Source: Marsupella aquatica
Taxonomy: Eukaryota > Marchantiophyta
Assembly: GCA_973895155.1 (NCBI GenBank)
Contig: OZ316896.1
Coordinates: 3,410,001-3,474,000 of the forward strand
Direction: 5' to 3'
Length of the DNA: 64,000 bases
Shown: positions 19,877 through 31,064 of the stretch, piece by piece
Position numbering within the stretch: position 1 is the stretch's first letter
Layout: the number at the start of each line of letters is the position of its first letter
Translations under genes and position numbers: made by a program
The notes under the pieces: generated by a model
Told to the model about the DNA's origin: nothing
Seen by the model: the letters and a program-made list of their open reading frames with translations, nothing else
Databases searched by the model: none

Positions 19877-20404
19877 CTCTCTGCTGTTGACTCCCTCAAT
19901 GCTCACCCTAAACCTTCAACACTCTCGCCAAGCTATGGAAAAAAACCGCGATTGCTTCCCTTCTGGGTCGAGGTTTTTTGCTGCGGACAATGGAAGTGAA
20001 TGCTTGAGGGTTTGCTTCACAAAAGGCCTCACTTTGCTAGGAAGGACCTGTGCACACTGACTAGACGCCTGAACCCACACTTAGTGGCAGAACTGATGCA
20101 AACCCAAACCTACATTGGCCCATTTCCAAAACCCCTAACCCCTTTTCCATTGAGGCAAGCCGTTGAGCTTGCTAGTTGCACACACACACACACTGGCTTT
20201 AGCAACAAAGGTTAGACCACTAATGAGAGTTAGAGATAACTGCAGAGATAACTTTGAAGCCACCCATTTAGATATAAAAATGAGGCCAATTTATATTATA
20301 TGCATGCCAGTATGGGACCCTAGCTAGTTGGCACATCTACCATAACATAGTTGAGATTTTTTTTATGTTGTAACACTTGTAAACTTGTGGCATGCATATG
20401 CTGT

Positions 20405-20428
20405 AAACCCTAAAACCCTAAACCCTAG
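20405..20428. repeat. Interstitial telomere-like repeat
   Basis: About three units of the plant telomere motif (AAACCCTAAAACCCTAAACC then CTAG). This is a short interstitial tract, not a chromosome end, since ordinary sequence continues on both sides. Confidence 0.6.
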
Positions 20429-21162
20429 ACCAAGTACCTTTAATTTACCTTGTATATTACTTACCTTGTATCGCTACGTACTCACACAATATCGCGAGGG
20501 CATTTCCTTTAGTCCCACTGACAAATGTGTTTAAAGGAACTAAGAAAATTAGGATATGCCCCCAAATGGTATGTGTTGGGCGGGGTCAAATGGGATTAGA
20601 TTGTGGTGTTAAACCCTAAAGTTCTCTTGCATGTATAAAGCTCTAATGTAGCGGGAGCCACTTAACAAACTTCATTCTTGTTGGTTGAACTTAGTTACAG
20701 TTGCAATTTCCACAATAGTTATAGAAATGACTTCCCAAGAATCAAGAAACTCCAGAATCACCGACCCAATTCTGTTCGACAAGCATAGCTCTCTCCTCTG
20801 TGCCGCCCGATCGTCTCTAATGTGATGTAATGCGTCTGATTGGCAGAGTGGCCGTGAAATTCAGGGTTTTGTAGACCACATCTAACATTTCTGTTAGGGT
20901 TTAATTAGTCTTGGGGTTCTTTGGTTAGGGTTTTAAATCACCCCCACAAGGTTTAATCAATGAAAGGTGATGGTCACCAAATGTCATCTAGATTGTCAAT
21001 GGCAATTAGTTTGTGGAGCCTTGTTTTACACCTTTGTCATTAAACTTATATATGTTTTTTGGCAAAGGTAGTTGGAACTCATTTTCCAGGTCTTGCTTAA
21101 GCATTACCTTTGTGTCACCTTTGATGTAAACCAAGTAAACCTCTTTCGTACTTATTATGCAG

Positions 21163-21302
21163 GCCTTGATGTCATCTGGTGGGTTTCCTTCATTATGCAG
21201 GCCTTGATGTCATGGTGGGTTTTCAAGCCAAAGCCTTGATGTCATCTGGTGGGTTTCCTTCATTATGCAGGCCTTGATGTCATGGTGGGTTTTCAAGCCA
21301 AA
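21163..21302. repeat. Two-copy 70-bp tandem duplication
   Basis: Units 21163-21232 and 21233-21302 are essentially identical, each containing GCCTTGATGTCATCTGGTGG and ending TTTTCAAGCC. Within each unit the phrase GCCTTGATGTCAT occurs twice. The near-identity implies a recent duplication. Confidence 0.85.
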
Positions 21303-22549
21303 CATTTTTACCGACCCCCATTAGGGGTCCTTTCCAGAATTCCAGGCTCCACATTGCACCACATCATCATGGCGACATTGGATAAAGTTGTAAGCATGAC
21401 TTCCCACAACCTCTGAACCAAAACTTAGTTGGTATGATGTAACTAACATGACACCCACAAACTTGGAGTCGCATATTTATGAAGGTCTCACACAAGTCAC
21501 ATAGGGGAGGGTCTCAGAATGGGTGGTTTTCTTCTAGTGATTTTGAATTTGTTGTCAAACATTGTTTGGGCAGGTTACAAAAGTCAATTCGTAAACTAAA
21601 TCCAAAATTTGATACACGGTATCACTTTTGGTATGTGAAATGTTAAGCGTACTGTTGCTCATCATAAAAAATTTAGTTTTTGGTCAAAATCTTGATTTTG
21701 GAAACAATTGCAAAAATTTATCTAACACATTTTATTTTTCCAAATGTGAGTATTCTAGTCTATAGTCTCTCGCAAAAGATGACATCCAAATATTTTATTT
21801 CCAGATCATTAGTTTAGCTCCCAAAACGTCACTAGGCGCAATACAAAAACTGATCCATTTCTTAATTTTTTTCAAAAAAGCTTGTTTTAACAAAAAAACA
21901 TGTTTTGTATCACCATTTTCTGCAAAATCTGAAGAGGCTTCTCGTTTGGTGGTCACACTTCTCGTTTGGTCTATCAACGTGTTTAAACCTATTAAGATAA
22001 ACACCTGCATGTATATACTTAGAGTTACTCAATGCATAGTATTTATTTGAATGAATGATCTTTTTCGTTGAATGATTCTATATCTTGTCATTAGAATGAA
22101 TATTAGTTGGACGAAATATTTGATAGTACGATAATGCCTAGACCAGTACCTGTTCTTCCTCTCCCTAATCCTTTCCTTATTAGAATTCATATACTCCAAA
22201 AAGAGAAAATGCGTCAGCATATGATTTTTCACTTTGGAGAAGCATCTGCCGTGTTAAATTCAATAGAGCCACTTGTGTACCCTTATGTAGTTTATGGGCA
22301 GAATTGGGCTTGCACAAGTTTTATCTTGTATTGAGATGGATTTCAACAAACCTCCCTCCGATGAACATCCTGTTTCTTTCTCGTTGAGAGATATTTGTTT
22401 TGTAACTCGACCCAAGGTAGTTGCCAAGGAGGCAATAGTCCGTAGGTTTGGAGAAAAGGGTTATGATGTTGTGCTTTCATCCACAGAACCATTCCCTGTG
22501 ATGTCTGCTACCCAGTCTAGGATAGTAATCATGATCTTAACTTAAGTTC

Positions 22550-23591
22550 TCTCTTGACACTAGCAGCCATAGGCCAGGTGCTTCCTCAAGAACCACATTT
22601 TCCCCCCAGACAACGCCGAGACCAGAATGGCTCCGACTATAGCAACCAACTCTCGTTTCTTGCCCCACTGATGGTCTAGGGGCCAAGTGCCCTTGGAACT
22701 CAGCCTCCACAACTACTTGGCCTTGCCTTCCCAACGCAAGCTCCCTAGCCTTGAGAGACTGAACGCGGCTTGGCTGCTATTTCAACAAGATTTGGCAAAC
22801 TGTGGGCGAGATAGCCCCTACAAGCCCCGAGAACCTATGGCACCCCTAGACCCAGTTGAGTTCAGGAGTATGTATTCATCCTTGAGAGCTTTCTAACGTA
22901 CGCACCCAAGAAGTCCTTGGGGAAGTCCTCCAACAGACTTTCCGTTGGAAAGTTATCGCCAATTTTGTTTGACATTTTCCCTTAGCATCACGACCACCGA
23001 GGCTCATGACTTTGGCTTGCCCTTAGCCCCCACCGTTCCCCTAATATACGCTTCTAGAGACTTGTCATCCCCGGACCAACTTTGGTCCCCAAATTTTGGC
23101 CCCCGACCTGGACCCAACCCGCATGTCTGGGCGCGCCACCAACTAGCAATGCCCATAACTTTCTAGTTAGGCGTCCGCAAGCAGAGTGCCTTAGCCTGTT
23201 GTGATTGGGCCAACCTGGTGCTCATGCCTAGGCCCTCAGATCCCATCGTCGCCTTGGTCCCCGACCGGCCAAACCCGGATCAGACCATAACTTGCGCCTC
23301 AAGTGTCTGTTGCCCATGGATTCAACTCCATTGGCCTTGGGCCCAAGAGGAGCTCTCACTCAAGCCCTCAGAACTCACAGTCCGTTCAGAGTCAATCTTG
23401 AGCCCGACCCTTTCCCCTTGACCCATCCAGCCCTCAACTAGTCCAAGTCCTTAGTGTGTGTCACCAGCTTAGCGCCTTGCTTTTGCCAATGCCACGCCCC
23501 ATTGCCTACAAGTCTCCCCATGCTAAGTCCTCCCCAGATGGCCTATCCAGGTCTGGCCCATAAGAGAGCAATGCGTTGGAGTCAGCAATTG
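22550..23591. repeat. Dispersed repeat, left copy (partner 62900-63829)
   Basis: About 1 kb with clear but imperfect similarity, in the same orientation, to 62900-63829. Shared landmarks are CCCCACTGATGGTCTAGG, CTACTTGGCCTTGCC, CCAACGCAAGCTCCCT and GGAGTCAGCAA at the right end. Composition is GC- and CCC-rich, unlike the AT-rich surroundings. It has no long coding frame. It could be a degenerate LTR or a non-autonomous element; the family is not recognised. Confidence 0.6.
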
Positions 23592-24046
23592 TTAAGGTAG
23601 TCGAGTTATGCAACTAAATTCATGTTTGATTCAATATAATTTCAAAAACATTGATACAATGTCCACAACAAGATCTTTATGTTCTTCTGCAACATCAGAG
23701 TGCAATAGCAGTGCACATTGCATATCTCACTCTGCTTACACGGAGTTCAGTCAATTATCAGTCACGATAAACCAATCGTTTTTCCAGCAATTATGGCAAG
23801 ATAGGCTACAAAGACAATGACTGCAAGTTGACTCCAATTTTGTTCAAGATTCACAACCAATTTCTAGCTATCAAGGGGGGAGATTCATTCAATGCACTTT
23901 TGTCCCAACCTCCATTGGTGATGTTAGATGAAGAATTCCAACGCTGCCTCAATGAACCCTCCCCCAAGTAGCTTTCATACATTTCATGGAACTACAGGAT
24001 GAGCTTTTGTTCCAGACCATCGTAATCAGTTTGATCTCTTCTTGCC

Positions 24047-24355
24047 TTGCACCAGGTCCACTTGCATCTACCAGTAGTGAGGATCAAGTCTCCTCAAGTC
24101 ATGAAGCTACCTGTTAGGACAGAAACTGGAGGCAAAATACCTGGTCAGGGCACCAATAGAAAGAGAGCTGCCAACACCGCCCCAATGAAGAAACCAAAGA
24201 AGGCTCAGAAGATTGTGCACTTGAGTGATGAAGAAGGCAATGGGGAAGATGGAACCTCAGTGAGTAGATGGGTAGACGCAGAAGTCAGCCACCTTATATT
24301 GTTCTGCTCAAAAATGGATGAGGAGTGTTCAACGAATGCAAAGAAACAACGTCAG
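24047..24355 (+). pseudogene. Myb/SANT-like protein exon, 5' part of a disrupted gene
   Basis: An open frame with a basic NLS-like run (PMKKPKKAQKIVH), an acidic spacer (LSDEEGNGEDGT), and the start of a trihelix or Myb-like domain (WVDAEVSHLILFCSKMDEE). It ends at a possible donor CAG|GTTCTC at 24355, 11 bp before CACTA-1. The remainder of the domain appears beyond CACTA-1 (HMWEKLQEKM at about 47660), so CACTA-1 probably sits in this gene's intron. Upstream, a Ser-rich sequence in another frame (around 24055-24110) suggests a frameshift. PIF/Harbinger elements carry exactly such a Myb-like gene, and a Harbinger transposase relic lies at 59-60 kb. I treat it as the relic of that gene. Confidence 0.5.
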
Positions 24356-24366
24356 GTTCTCTTCAT

Positions 24367-24620
24367 CACTATATTCATTAAAACTGAAATTATAAAGGAT
24401 ATAGGGAAATTTGGCGATTTAAAAACATAGTTTTAGGCATGAATATTGTAAATTTGGAAGATGAAAAATGAAAATTCAAGCATCATTAAATGTAAATTTG
24501 GGGACAAAAAAATGAAATTTTGGGAAAGTAAAATATTAAATTGGATGATATTAAAAAACATTTGGGTGATAAAAGTGTTCATTTGGTTGGAAAATAGATA
24601 GAATCTAGTAATAACATATA
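24367..24620. repeat. CACTA-1 left terminus: TIR and subterminal repeats
   Basis: TIR at 24367-24386, then at least six short motifs of the type AAATTTGG, AAATTTTGGG or CATTTGGG (near 24410, 24450, 24494, 24515, 24560, 24580). Subterminal motif clusters are the usual transposase-binding regions of CACTA elements. The same motif type recurs at the right end. Confidence 0.7.
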
Positions 24621-24956
24621 AGCTTGGATAGCATCTATATTCAAAACATTTAGCTTGAGTAAGATATCTAACTAAGCACCAATACAATGGAATGACTATA
24701 GTGTCTAGACAAAGTTAACTAGGATGATATCCAACCTACTAGAAGGAATGAAATGGCATCATTTTCTAGAATTAAAATATACTAAGACAAATAAAATAAT
24801 AATTATAAGAAAGTCCATTCAATAGCTTTGAGAGATCATAGAGTATTAATTTGATTGTCTTGTTCTCTCACTTTAGACCAACGCATGGAAATCAACTCGA
24901 CCCTCTTAATCACAAGTCATTTGAGTGGAGACTTGTAACCTACGAGTTCTATCAAT

Positions 24957-27900
24957 CTACTCATCAATTATACCTTCCATGTAAATTTTGAGAGTTTTCA
25001 AAACATTCTTAGGAATTGTCAAACCTCTATCCATAATATTTTGTTCTTTAGCACCTGACTTAAACCCATACATTGAAGAATTTGCAAACTGCCAACTTTG
25101 AGTAACATTGTCAAACCCAGGATCCAGCTCCCAAGTCTTAGTGGTTTGAAAGCAACGTTCATATCGAACATCATCCTTTGCATCATGCTTACCATGTTTA
25201 GGCCTCCACCATTGTACTTGGAACATAGGAGCATTCCTAAGAGGAATGCTCTCAACAGACATTGAAGAAGACCCTTCAATATGTTGCAAATCTGTTGAGG
25301 GAACCTCATGGTTTGGATCCACACCACCCAAAGCTCGAACCAACCAGAAACGCCATTTTCCATTTTCCTGTTCCCATTCATCCTCTGGACGTAAAAATAC
25401 AAAGTGACCTTCTTGAATATCTTGTAGAGGAATCCAACGTGCAGGTTCTCGCTCTTGTCGTGCACCAACAAAGGGTGCAGCTTGATCTTCCATCTCTTCC
25501 ATGTACTCATTTTGAAGGTCCATCATCTCTGGATTTTGAGAAGGTTCACTTGACGGTTGAGATGTCCCCAAAATCATCTTGTAACCTATGCCATGGTTAG
25601 TCTTTGGCCAAAAATTAGTTGTCAATGGCAAATGTCTTTCCCCCTCCCCTTCTATTGTAAGTTCCTCGGACAGTGCTTGCACAAGATTCTCCCAATATTT
25701 GACCAGAGGAAATCTCTCTTTATATGCTGCAGAGGTCTCATCCTTACAACTTTTCTTCAAGAAATCAATATAGCGATTAAGGAATGGGATGATTTCTCCA
25801 GCCTTCTTTTGTACATCCCCAGATATAGGTTTTGCAAATGGTTGGCCTTCCGGTAAAATGAGCGCATTTGTGATGGGATTAGTTCTCCAAATGGACCTCC
25901 CCATTGTCGGAAGCCAAGGTTGCTTGACATGTGCTTTATATTGATACACTGGCACATTATCCCTCATGGAGAAAAGAAATGCCACTGGTTTTGAGTGACC
26001 TTCTATCTCTTTCACCTGGAAAGTTTTCAAATACTCCTTGTAAGATGCAACCTCTTGAATCAATCGTGGTACAGGATGAATGCTTTCACACTCCCAAACC
26101 TCAGCCATCAACCCCAAGAGGGAAGCAACCTCTTTGTATCTGACCTGTTTGGATACTTGAGAAAATAATGCATCCACGTCTTCATGGGTGTGGCCAACCA
26201 TGAGGAATGACATTTGCACAGTGTAGTATTGCACTAAGGACATAAATCAACATTTAATGTCCAAAACTCGGTATTCGATCCCATGGAAGAACAAGAAAGG
26301 AATGATTTTTTATCATTTAACACTTATGAATGATTAAGGTAACAAAAACACAGGTTTGAGCCTTTTACTATGATTGCCCAGCAAGGCATAGATTTGAATG
26401 TTTGCTTAACATTGTAAATGCAATTAATAAAATGGAAACAAATAACAAAACACAATGAAATCTTGAGGTATGATGAGGGAGTCTGGAAAACACCAAGGTA
26501 ACTTCTCATCAATACTTCATTTGATGTGATTTGGGTGGTATATCCGTAAGAACATTTTTGGAATGGATTACTGTACTAGGATGATTACTAAAATGCCGTC
26601 AACACGTCTCAACTTTTCCTTCCAAAGGTACTCAGAAGAAACTAGTAATCAATCACTTCGATATCCAGTCGGTACTCTGAGTCACGAATAATAAACACCA
26701 TCATGATCAAATTGAAGTCACAGGTAATTGGTGAGTAACAATCTTTGCATCCGTGCACAAGCAATGTCACGCCAAAAATTATGCATCAAGAACTCAAGAA
26801 GATGGGTTGTCACCACTTAAGGAATCTATTCCCTCATACTTCTGAGATTCAACTTCATACAAGTAATTTTACTTCAATGATCTAAACTCTCAATCATTCA
26901 GACCAAGGAAGGGAGAAGAATTCCTTTGTATTTGCAAGCTCCATACCATACGAAAACACACGGAAGCTTTGCAAAGGTGATTACAGTACTGCAGCACATG
27001 CCACAGGCACTACTTTATTTCTTCACACTTGAAAATGACACAAATTCTACTTCATATAGGCTAGCAAGAACCCAAGGAGACTGAGATACTGAAAGGATAT
27101 GCCCTTTCATATCTAAAGGGTCTTGAATAAACTTAATGACGGTCATCCTTGAAAAGTGAATGGACACTGCTGAAAGTGTCGAAAATGCAGGGGACGCTTC
27201 AGAAAGCGTCGAGGTTTGAGCGGACGCTTTGCAAAGCGTCGGTGTTTGCGGTAAAACTAATAAACAGTGATTTTAATCTAATTTTAACTTCTAAACTAAG
27301 AGTTGGAATGAGTTGAAACTTTTCTAGGGTACTCTACTACATATAGTCTATATGCTGGCAAAGTTTCAGACTTTTCTGAGACTTCTAAGTGCCTCAAATA
27401 AATCGGTAAAAGTGGCGCGGTGTTATAAAAGTGCGAAAACTGAAAAATTTTCTAAGTGTCGGGAACATAGTGGACGCTTCAGAAAGCGTCCAAAACTACA
27501 AATGACTTTTATGGACGCTTCAGAAAGCGTCGGCTGAATTTTGAGGTTTTGGTCGCAGCGTCCATTTTCTGGGCTCCGGGCGGGACGCTTCAGTGGGCGT
27601 CACAGTGTCGAGGTCACCTTCGGGGTAGCAGACGCTTCTGTGGGCGTCGCTCCTCATGTGGATTGCAGAGCGTCAGAGTACAACTGGTTGGGTGGTGGAC
27701 GCTTCAGAAAGCGTCGTGGTCTTTGGGTGGACGCTTCTCAAAGCGTCCAAAAATACAAAGGACTTTTCTCAAAGCGTCGGCGAAGTCGCGGCTATGTAAA
27801 AAAATAGCTAAACTAAAATAATTTTAACTTTCAAACCACATGTCGGTTTGAGATGAAACTTTCAAGGATGATTCTACTACGTAACTACTAATGCCTGAAA

Positions 27901-30462
27901 AATTATGAGACTTTTCTGACCACTTTAGCTATTTAACTAAAATAGCAAAGATCGGTTGATTGTGATAATTGCATAGAGAGCTCATTCTTGCTGAAGAAGT
28001 GTTTTGGAGTCCGGTTCTTGAATCTTCTAGTCTGCATTGCTTCTCCAATGATGTCCAGTCTTCTTTCTTGGTAGCATGTAAAGAGCAAGGATTTATATTG
28101 GCGATCCTTGTCCAATATAGGCAATAGCCTCCGATGAAGCATAACATTAGGTAAAGTGTTCGGTTGATCTAAATTGCTACAAAAGGTAACTAGATTGTAC
28201 CTTGAGTTAGAAAAAGTTTAAAATTTATAAAATTTCCATCATTTCTAACTAATGTACAGCATTACACACAGTTTCAAACACCCCCCTGCTAACAAGCTCA
28301 GTGCAAAATGCCATCACATATTGATTTTTGTTATCTTTCCCTGAATTGTCCATCTGCAACGTTAGGTGCCTTGGTAAGGGCTTGAAAGAGCCCCTAGTAG
28401 TCTCAGGATCATCCTTAGAACCAACATCCACTGTGCTTGACTTTTTAGTCTCCTGACCATCTTCAATGCCTTGAAATCGAACAATTGAAACATTTTTGGG
28501 TTCCAAGTAACCGGCCAGAAATGCTTCAAAGTCTAGAAGGGACTGAAATATTGGCCTAGTTGCATTCCAATTCAATCCCTCAAGAAGGTCTCCAGTTTTG
28601 TCTCCTGTGTAATCGTCCAAATCTCGGAGGCATTTGGCCAAAGATGTCACGGTAAAGTCTGCATCTCCAGGCCAAAGTCCAGTCAAACTGAAATGTGCAT
28701 ACACTCCAGGATCTCTTCCATGGGTTAACATCCCAGTAAGAGCAATAGGCAAAGGCTGACCACTACCAGAGAGGGATTTTGGAGTGGGGACCAACCTGGG
28801 GATCCAAGTCTTGGCTTGATCCATCTTATCGTGAATAATGCAAAGATAGTTTTGAGGATCCTTCTTTGCAAGAACCCTATGAGCATAGTAAACATATCTT
28901 CTTGACATTTGTTCACGAAGATGTCGCGCTCTTTTCTCTTCAATCTCTGCACGCTCTTTTTTTCTCTTCTCCCGCATCAATTGATCTTTGAACTCAGTGC
29001 AAAATGTGCACTTGGCAAATGCACTTCCCTTGTGAAAGTCAAAATTATCAAATGAGTTTTTCCAGATGTTGTACATAGTAACTTCAGTAACCTTAGCAAA
29101 CCCATCTAATTCCATCTTGGTAAACACCTCTTGGAAAATCTCCTTCTTAGTAAAACAAGATGGGAGCCGATATTCAATAGTGTCAGTGCCGTTGGACCCA
29201 CCATAGGGAAGATGTGGCATTGGTTCCCCATTTTGGATTAAAATGGACTCCAACAAGGCGCGAGCGTGCAAAGTGCTTGATCGTGTCTTCCGTTGTCCCT
29301 GATTTCCATGGAAACCAATTGTGCAACCAGCTTCGTATTGATTTTTGTAGTCATAGTACTTTGTTGTACTGAACCCATGCATTTTAATAAATGCATCTTT
29401 ACAAACCACACGTCCCTTTAGAACAAAAAATCCCTTTCTCTTGACTTGCTCCTCTCTACACCCAAAGAGACTAAAGATGTGACTTGTTTTGTTGTCACTT
29501 GACATTCCATGGTATTTCCTCCTCATTGCCTCTAAGTCCTCCCTGGGCATGTTCAAGCAACACTTCAGCTTGCAACAACCTTCTCTTTGGATGAAATCAA
29601 TGGACTCCTCGTTAATTTTCAAAAGTGCCCTCGACTCCAAATGCCTTTTCTTCCTCTCCTCAAGATCAACTTTTGTCCTCCTAATGAAATTGTATGGTCT
29701 TTTTGTAGGTTTACCATCACCATCCGAATCCGGATCGCCCTTAGTTCGACCCGACTCCATCCACTTCTCTGAAACTTCCTCAAGGATATCCCCAAGAAAC
29801 CTTTGAGATGAAATCAATAGAAGGGATTTGATTTCCCACCTCACCAAGCCAGGGGTACCAACACGGATATTTGGAAATAATCCGGGTTCATTGATATTCA
29901 CAACAGCAACACCAACATGATCTGCACCAAGAAGTTCATCGTCAACGGCACCTGTTTCAAATGGGACCGTGATAACACTTGTTGCAACCTTTCGACAACG
30001 AGAAGCGTCATACAAATCAACCTCCTCCGCCATCCAGTTGGAACGTAGTGTAAAATCTTTTAATGGAAGATCATTGAAAATATTTGAACTACCAAACACG
30101 CCAAAATCTCGAAGAGTGCCCTTTCTAGAAACATGCGCAACATCCCAGATAACCCAGGTATGCAAGGCCTCTGCTATTGTATCAGCTCCAGGGTGCGAGT
30201 ATGGCAATTTTTGATTTCCCTTAACAATATCAGATATTCTTATACTGATGCGACCAACCCCGAGTGTTTCAATATGACAAATATCCATCGGATTTGTCTT
30301 GAAAACAACTCCATTTGCAACCAACTGATCAAAAATGAACATCTGAACTTCATCTCCTTCCTTGAACACGTCCTCTTCAACCCTTGCATCAATTTTGGAT
30401 TTATCATTTCCAACATCTCCAGCCAAAGAGAAATCATCGACATTGTGTGACGCCGATGACAT
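24957..30462 (-). CDS. CACTA-1 transposase candidate: DUF8039-like plus DUF7869-like protein
   Basis: Two exons, 30462-28266 and 26233-24957, with a GT-AG intron (donor GTAATG, acceptor TTAG). The phases agree and give 1157 codons. Residues about 30-115 (EGDEVQMFIFDQLVANGVV ... LPYSHPGADTIAEALHTWVI) match the DUF8039/Tnp1-type domain of plant CACTA proteins. Next come a Cys pair region (CCKLKCCLNMP), a basic charged helix, and a DUF7869-like core with Asp near 545 (IIHDKMDQ), Asp near 705 (LQMDNSGKDNKNQY) and MVGHTHEDVDALFSQ directly after the splice junction. These three acidic clusters look like a DDE/RNase H-type catalytic set. That the splice rebuilds a typical DUF7869 sequence supports the intron. 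No stop or frameshift was found, so it is probably intact. It is the best candidate to move CACTA-1, but this is inference from position and domains. The C-terminal half (about 740-1157) is not recognised. Confidence 0.78.
27163..27778. repeat. Hairpin repeat family A (GACGCTT/AAGCGTC) in the transposase intron
   Basis: Ten 18-bp units at 27163, 27193, 27223, 27473, 27514, 27584, 27631, 27698, 27730 and 27761. The basic form is GACGCTTCAGAAAGCGTC: 7-bp arms and a 4-base loop. Copy 27223 is a complete palindrome (GACGCTTTGCAAAGCGTC). Copies 27163, 27584, 27631 and 27761 are degenerate in an arm. All lie in the intron 28265-26234. The function is unknown; a protein-binding array or repeated foldback is possible. 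Confidence 0.85.
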
Positions 30463-30885
30463 GGTCCTTATTCAATAATACAATGGAATTGGTATGCTAT
30501 GCACAGTAAGTAACTGTGAGACTATAGAAGGATCAACGAGATGGCAAGAATAAGGGCAATCATATGTCGCGGGTGGTCGGCGACCGTATCTCTTTCAATG
30601 TGTCGCCAAATCCGGATCTATAAAGAGCATTGGAAAGATCTGGTCAAGGCGAGTAAAATTGATATAAAACACTCAGGAAACGGAGGTGTATTAAGAAAGA
30701 TACGGCCTGGTTAGTGTGTCAGGTTAACTTGTGGCCGGAATTAGCGGGTTTGGCTTTGGTTTTGGGTTAACCTAGGCTTGGCCACGGCTTAGCTTGGGTC
30801 AGCTCGGCTTCAGCTTAGGCTTAGCCCAAGTTTGGGTTAGCCTGACCTCGGGCCCGGGTTAGGATAGGTCAGCTCAGGTTTGGGC

Positions 30886-31062
30886 TCAGACTAGCAGACT
30901 AGCGGCTAGCAGACTAGCAGACTAGCGGCTAGCAGACTAGCGGCTCGCAGACTAGCGGCTCCCAGACTAGCGGCTAGCAGACTAGCAGACTAGCGGCTCG
31001 CAGACTAGCGGCTCGCAGACTAGCAGACTAGCGGATAGCAGACTAGCGGACTAGCAAATTAG
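30886..31062. repeat. Short tandem array rich in CTAGC
   Basis: An array built from GACTAGCAGACTAGCGG, GACTAGCGGCTAGCA and GACTAGCGGCTCGCA units. CTAG and GCTAGC are self-complementary, so it can fold. It lies between the two CACTA-1 genes, about 430 bp upstream of the transposase start. The flanks hold looser GGTTAGC/CTCGGGTTAG repeats. Confidence 0.75.
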
Positions 31063-31064
31063 CC

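Larger units (their letters stand above)
19877..22549. other. Unassigned intergenic region
   Basis: Apart from the telomere-like run and a short tandem duplication listed separately, I see no coding region with recognisable similarity. The composition becomes AT-rich from about 21500. Short open frames near 22107-22545 have no recognisable motifs. Confidence 0.4.

Noticed and set aside
20405-20428. Telomere
   Set aside because: Only about three units with ordinary sequence on both sides; an interstitial tract at most.
22107-22545. Two overlapping short open frames (22107-22334 and 22294-22545)
   Set aside because: No recognisable motif, frames disagree, and no splice sites clearly join them. 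They may be gene fragments but I cannot support a product.
24364-24366. A 3-bp target duplication for CACTA-1
   Set aside because: Left CAT and right ATC do not match; only AT is shared, so I claim the TIRs but not a clean duplication.
27163-27778. CRISPR-like array
   Set aside because: Regular-looking palindromes, but spacing is irregular, spacers are not of uniform length, the setting is a eukaryotic intron and no cas genes exist.
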